In this document: piece after piece, positions 18,808 to 20,577 of the stretch
Layout: every line of letters begins with the position of its first letter
Numbering within the stretch: position 1 is the stretch's first letter
From: CAVQBP01 sp964448105
GTDB lineage: Bacteria; Bacteroidota; Ignavibacteria; Ignavibacteriales; Ignavibacteriaceae
Reading direction: 5' to 3'
Assembly (NCBI GenBank): GCA_964448105.1
Contig: CAYUVK010000092.1
Coordinates: forward strand, 1-20,577
DNA: 20,577 bases
Notes under the pieces: generated by a model
What the model was told of the DNA's origin: nothing
What the model saw: the letters and a program-made list of their open reading frames with translations, nothing else
Database searches by the model: none
Made by a program: the position numbers and the translations under genes

Positions 18808-18839
18808 AATTAAGAATAATTTTGATTTATTCCTTAATT
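18808..18839 (-). terminator. Weak AT-rich hairpin after the PorV-like gene
   Basis: AATTAAGAATAA (18808-18819) pairs with TTATTCCTTAATT (18827-18839), one base bulged, around a 7-nt loop. It lies 23 bp after the stop of the PorV-like gene and before the polysaccharide operon. The stem is almost all AT and no clean T run follows on the minus strand, so terminator function is doubtful. The 99-bp gap probably also holds the operon promoter, which I could not identify. Confidence 0.3.
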
Positions 18840-18861
18840 AAATAAAAAGAGAAGATATAAA

Positions 18862-19764
18862 TTAAAATTTAAAATTAAGCGATATAGAATTCGCTGCACC
18901 TAATCCTAACTGAAACGGAGAAAGAGCATAATCAAAACTAAGATTTCCCCACCTTAAACCTACTCCCGCTGTAAAACCTTTGGAAATATAACCTGTTTGA
19001 TAACCACCTCTAATTGCAATAAAATTATTATATAATATTTCTGCCCCTAAATTGAAGTGGACATCATTAGTCTGCAAATATTTTAAAAATTCTGCCGCAG
19101 TTGTAATTTCAAAATTAGGCTGCAGATTAAAACGGTAAGATGGTCCAATGCGGAACTCATTGGGAAGCTGTGTTTTTTCTACTCTTAATTGGTTCATAGA
19201 ACCAAGATTTCTTATAACTGCAGATAATGATAGTCCATCTAAATAAGTTTTATAATTTAGACCGAAATCAAATCCCGTTCCGTTTGATTCGTCGGTATAT
19301 AGTCCTTCATATAAATATTTTATGGTAGCACCAAAGCTTAAATCATCCACTATATTAAAACCGGTTGATAAGCTGACAAAGAAATAATTAGCATTAAAAG
19401 TAGCTTCCGGATTACCCGGACGGGTTCTAACTTCAATATCATTAACCGAAGTAACATTTACTCCAACTGCTAAGGGCAAACTTAAAAAGCTGAATTTAAC
19501 TCCCAGCAATTCACTCTTAATATCCTGTATCCATTGATTATGCATAAACACTATTTCAGCATTCCCATTTCCCGCTAACTTTGCAGGATTGTAAAAAAGA
19601 GAAGTTACATCGTTTGAGGCAGCTGCACCTGCGTCTCCCATTGCAACATTTCTTGCACCGAATCCAAATTTTAAGAATGATAAACCACTATTACCGGCAG
19701 ACTGCGCGGAAATTGTTATTGGCAGAATGCTTAAACAGAATATTAGTAAAAATATTTTTTTCAT
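18862..19764 (-). CDS. PorV/PorQ-family outer-membrane beta-barrel protein
   Basis: The 300-residue protein has a signal peptide (residues 1-20, ending ISAQ) and then the PorV/UPF0164 hallmark: SFLKFGFGARNVAMGDAGAA (29-48) followed by SLFYNPAKLAG. The remainder alternates polar and hydrophobic residues as expected for a FadL-like barrel and ends with an aromatic residue (NFKF). Family members such as PorV and PorQ assist type IX secretion in Bacteroidota; in this phylum many paralogues exist whose roles are unknown, so the family is firm and the function is not. It lies 30 bp after another member of the family, probably cotranscribed. No Shine-Dalgarno is visible before the ATG. Confidence 0.88.
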   Translation of the reverse strand: MKKIFLLIFCLSILPITISAQSAGNSGLSFLKFGFGARNVAMGDAGAAASNDVTSLFYNPAKLAGNGNAEIVFMHNQWIQDIKSELLGVKFSFLSLPLAVGVNVTSVNDIEVRTRPGNPEATFNANYFFVSLSTGFNIVDDLSFGATIKYLYEGLYTDESNGTGFDFGLNYKTYLDGLSLSAVIRNLGSMNQLRVEKTQLPNEFRIGPSYRFNLQPNFEITTAAEFLKYLQTNDVHFNLGAEILYNNFIAIRGGYQTGYISKGFTAGVGLRWGNLSFDYALSPFQLGLGAANSISLNFKF

Positions 19765-19794
19765 TATTTTATTTTTTAATCTTTTAATTTTGAA

Positions 19795-20577
19795 TTAAAA
19801 ATTAACACTCAACCCGACAATATGCCTATCCTGGTTTGAATACTGCTCAACCATAAAAGCATAATCAACGCCGATAATAATATTATTAAAATCTTTAAAA
19901 TATGAAAATCCAAAAGCGGGTTTAGCAGGGAAATCAGAATTGCTTAAATTAAATTGATCAACACCGGCTCTAATAAATAGCTTATCGATAATGTTATATT
20001 CAACTCCGCCTCTAATAATGTTCGTACCGCCGTTACTGTTTTCATATTCAACTGCGGCAATTAAGCCGATGCCCTTTTTACTATAACTTACCCCGATCTT
20101 TTTCAACAGAGGAAATTTATCTTGTGTAATTGTACCGCTTTGTCCGAAAAGCGGAGTAGAATCCCAGTTATACTTACTATTTATGTCGGAAATCATTAAA
20201 GATAAATTCAGATGTTCATTGAATATATATAATGCACCAAGGTCTACTCCGACGCTGGTAGCACTTACACTTTTATAAAGTTTGTAATAATAGAATTTTG
20301 CGGATATTCCGATTGATAGCTTCTCGGAAAACCTATTGGCAAATCCAATGAAGAACTGATTTTCCGATGTAGAAAGATTTCCTGTTTGAGCACCTTCATT
20401 ATCCCTGCCGTCTATATTTCCAACACCCGAATTTATTATACCCAGACTAATCCCTGCACTTCGTTTTCTTTCTGTATTTCTTGATGATAAATCAAATCTT
20501 TTTGTAAAGCTTATAAAATTTAAAGACCTATCAAGAGATAAAAACGAATAAGACGTTTGAAATAAATTTCCCTGCTG
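19795..20577 (-). CDS. PorV/PorQ-like outer-membrane protein, 5' end outside window
   Basis: The frame stays open from the stop at 19795 to the window edge, giving the C-terminal 260 residues; the internal ATG at 20196 is not the start. Visible features are SAGISLGIINSGVGNIDGRD early on, then NRFSEKLSIGISAKFYYYK, and SLMISDINSKYNWDSTPLFG. Repeated amphipathic beta strands and a final GLSVNF follow. These match the C-terminal half of PorV/PorQ-family proteins common in Ignavibacteria. The missing part should hold the signal peptide and the MGDA-type N-terminal motif. It precedes the complete PorV-like gene by 30 bp, so the pair looks like a tandem duplication that has diverged. Confidence 0.8.
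   Translation of the reverse strand, partial: QQGNLFQTSYSFLSLDRSLNFISFTKRFDLSSRNTERKRSAGISLGIINSGVGNIDGRDNEGAQTGNLSTSENQFFIGFANRFSEKLSIGISAKFYYYKLYKSVSATSVGVDLGALYIFNEHLNLSLMISDINSKYNWDSTPLFGQSGTITQDKFPLLKKIGVSYSKKGIGLIAAVEYENSNGGTNIIRGGVEYNIIDKLFIRAGVDQFNLSNSDFPAKPAFGFSYFKDFNNIIIGVDYAFMVEQYSNQDRHIVGLSVNF

Noticed and set aside
19795..20196. 133-residue protein starting at ATG 20196
   Set aside because: The frame is open upstream to the window edge and the added sequence matches the same PorV-type barrel, so this is the tail of a larger gene.

Overview
The window is AT-rich, and every gene I can support lies on the minus strand, so transcription runs from high to low coordinates. It looks like the chromosome of an FCB-group bacterium, most likely Ignavibacteriota or a neighbouring Bacteroidota lineage. 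The reasons are two PorV/PorQ-type outer-membrane proteins, an Oar-like TonB receptor with a carboxypeptidase-regulatory N-terminal domain, a fused E1 alpha-beta 2-oxoacid dehydrogenase, and one good TAnnTTTG (Bacteroidota-type) promoter element. The taxonomy is inferred from protein style, not from a marker gene.

Layout in transcription order: (1) 20577-18862 holds two PorV/PorQ-family beta-barrel genes, the first cut by the window edge. (2) 18762-11577 is a tight six-gene surface-polysaccharide operon: glycosyltransferase, UDP-GlcNAc 2-epimerase (wecB), Wzx-type flippase, a large polysaccharide deacetylase, a GT4 glycosyltransferase and a GT9 heptosyltransferase-like protein. Gaps are 3-4 nt or the genes overlap (CTGA, ATGA, TAATG). 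(3) 11433-3692 is a lipoate/2-oxoacid dehydrogenase module: lpd, a broken S23-type four-helix-bundle gene, lipB, fused E1, E2 with two lipoyl domains, then lipA. It encodes E1, E2 and E3 together with both enzymes that make and attach the lipoyl cofactor. The E1 phosphorylation-loop signature favours a branched-chain 2-oxoacid substrate. (4) After a roughly 430-bp spacer with an unusual inverted repeat comes a 1044-residue TonB-dependent receptor, ending in a clear intrinsic terminator at the left edge.

Three observations stand out. First, the polysaccharide deacetylase has an uninterrupted frame of 526 codons, but its only plausible start is CTG, in a CTGA overlap with the flippase stop and behind a well-placed Shine-Dalgarno. 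A standard start search loses 220 residues and cuts the NodB catalytic motif. Second, the lipB-lpd gap holds a decayed S23 four-helix-bundle gene bracketed by inverted arrays of GTYATT/AATRRC units spaced about 11 bp apart, and one array runs into the lipB start codon. Third, the E2-lipA gap has two further short degenerate repeat sets, one able to fold as a terminator. I saw no RNA genes, CRISPR array, transposase or complete mobile element.
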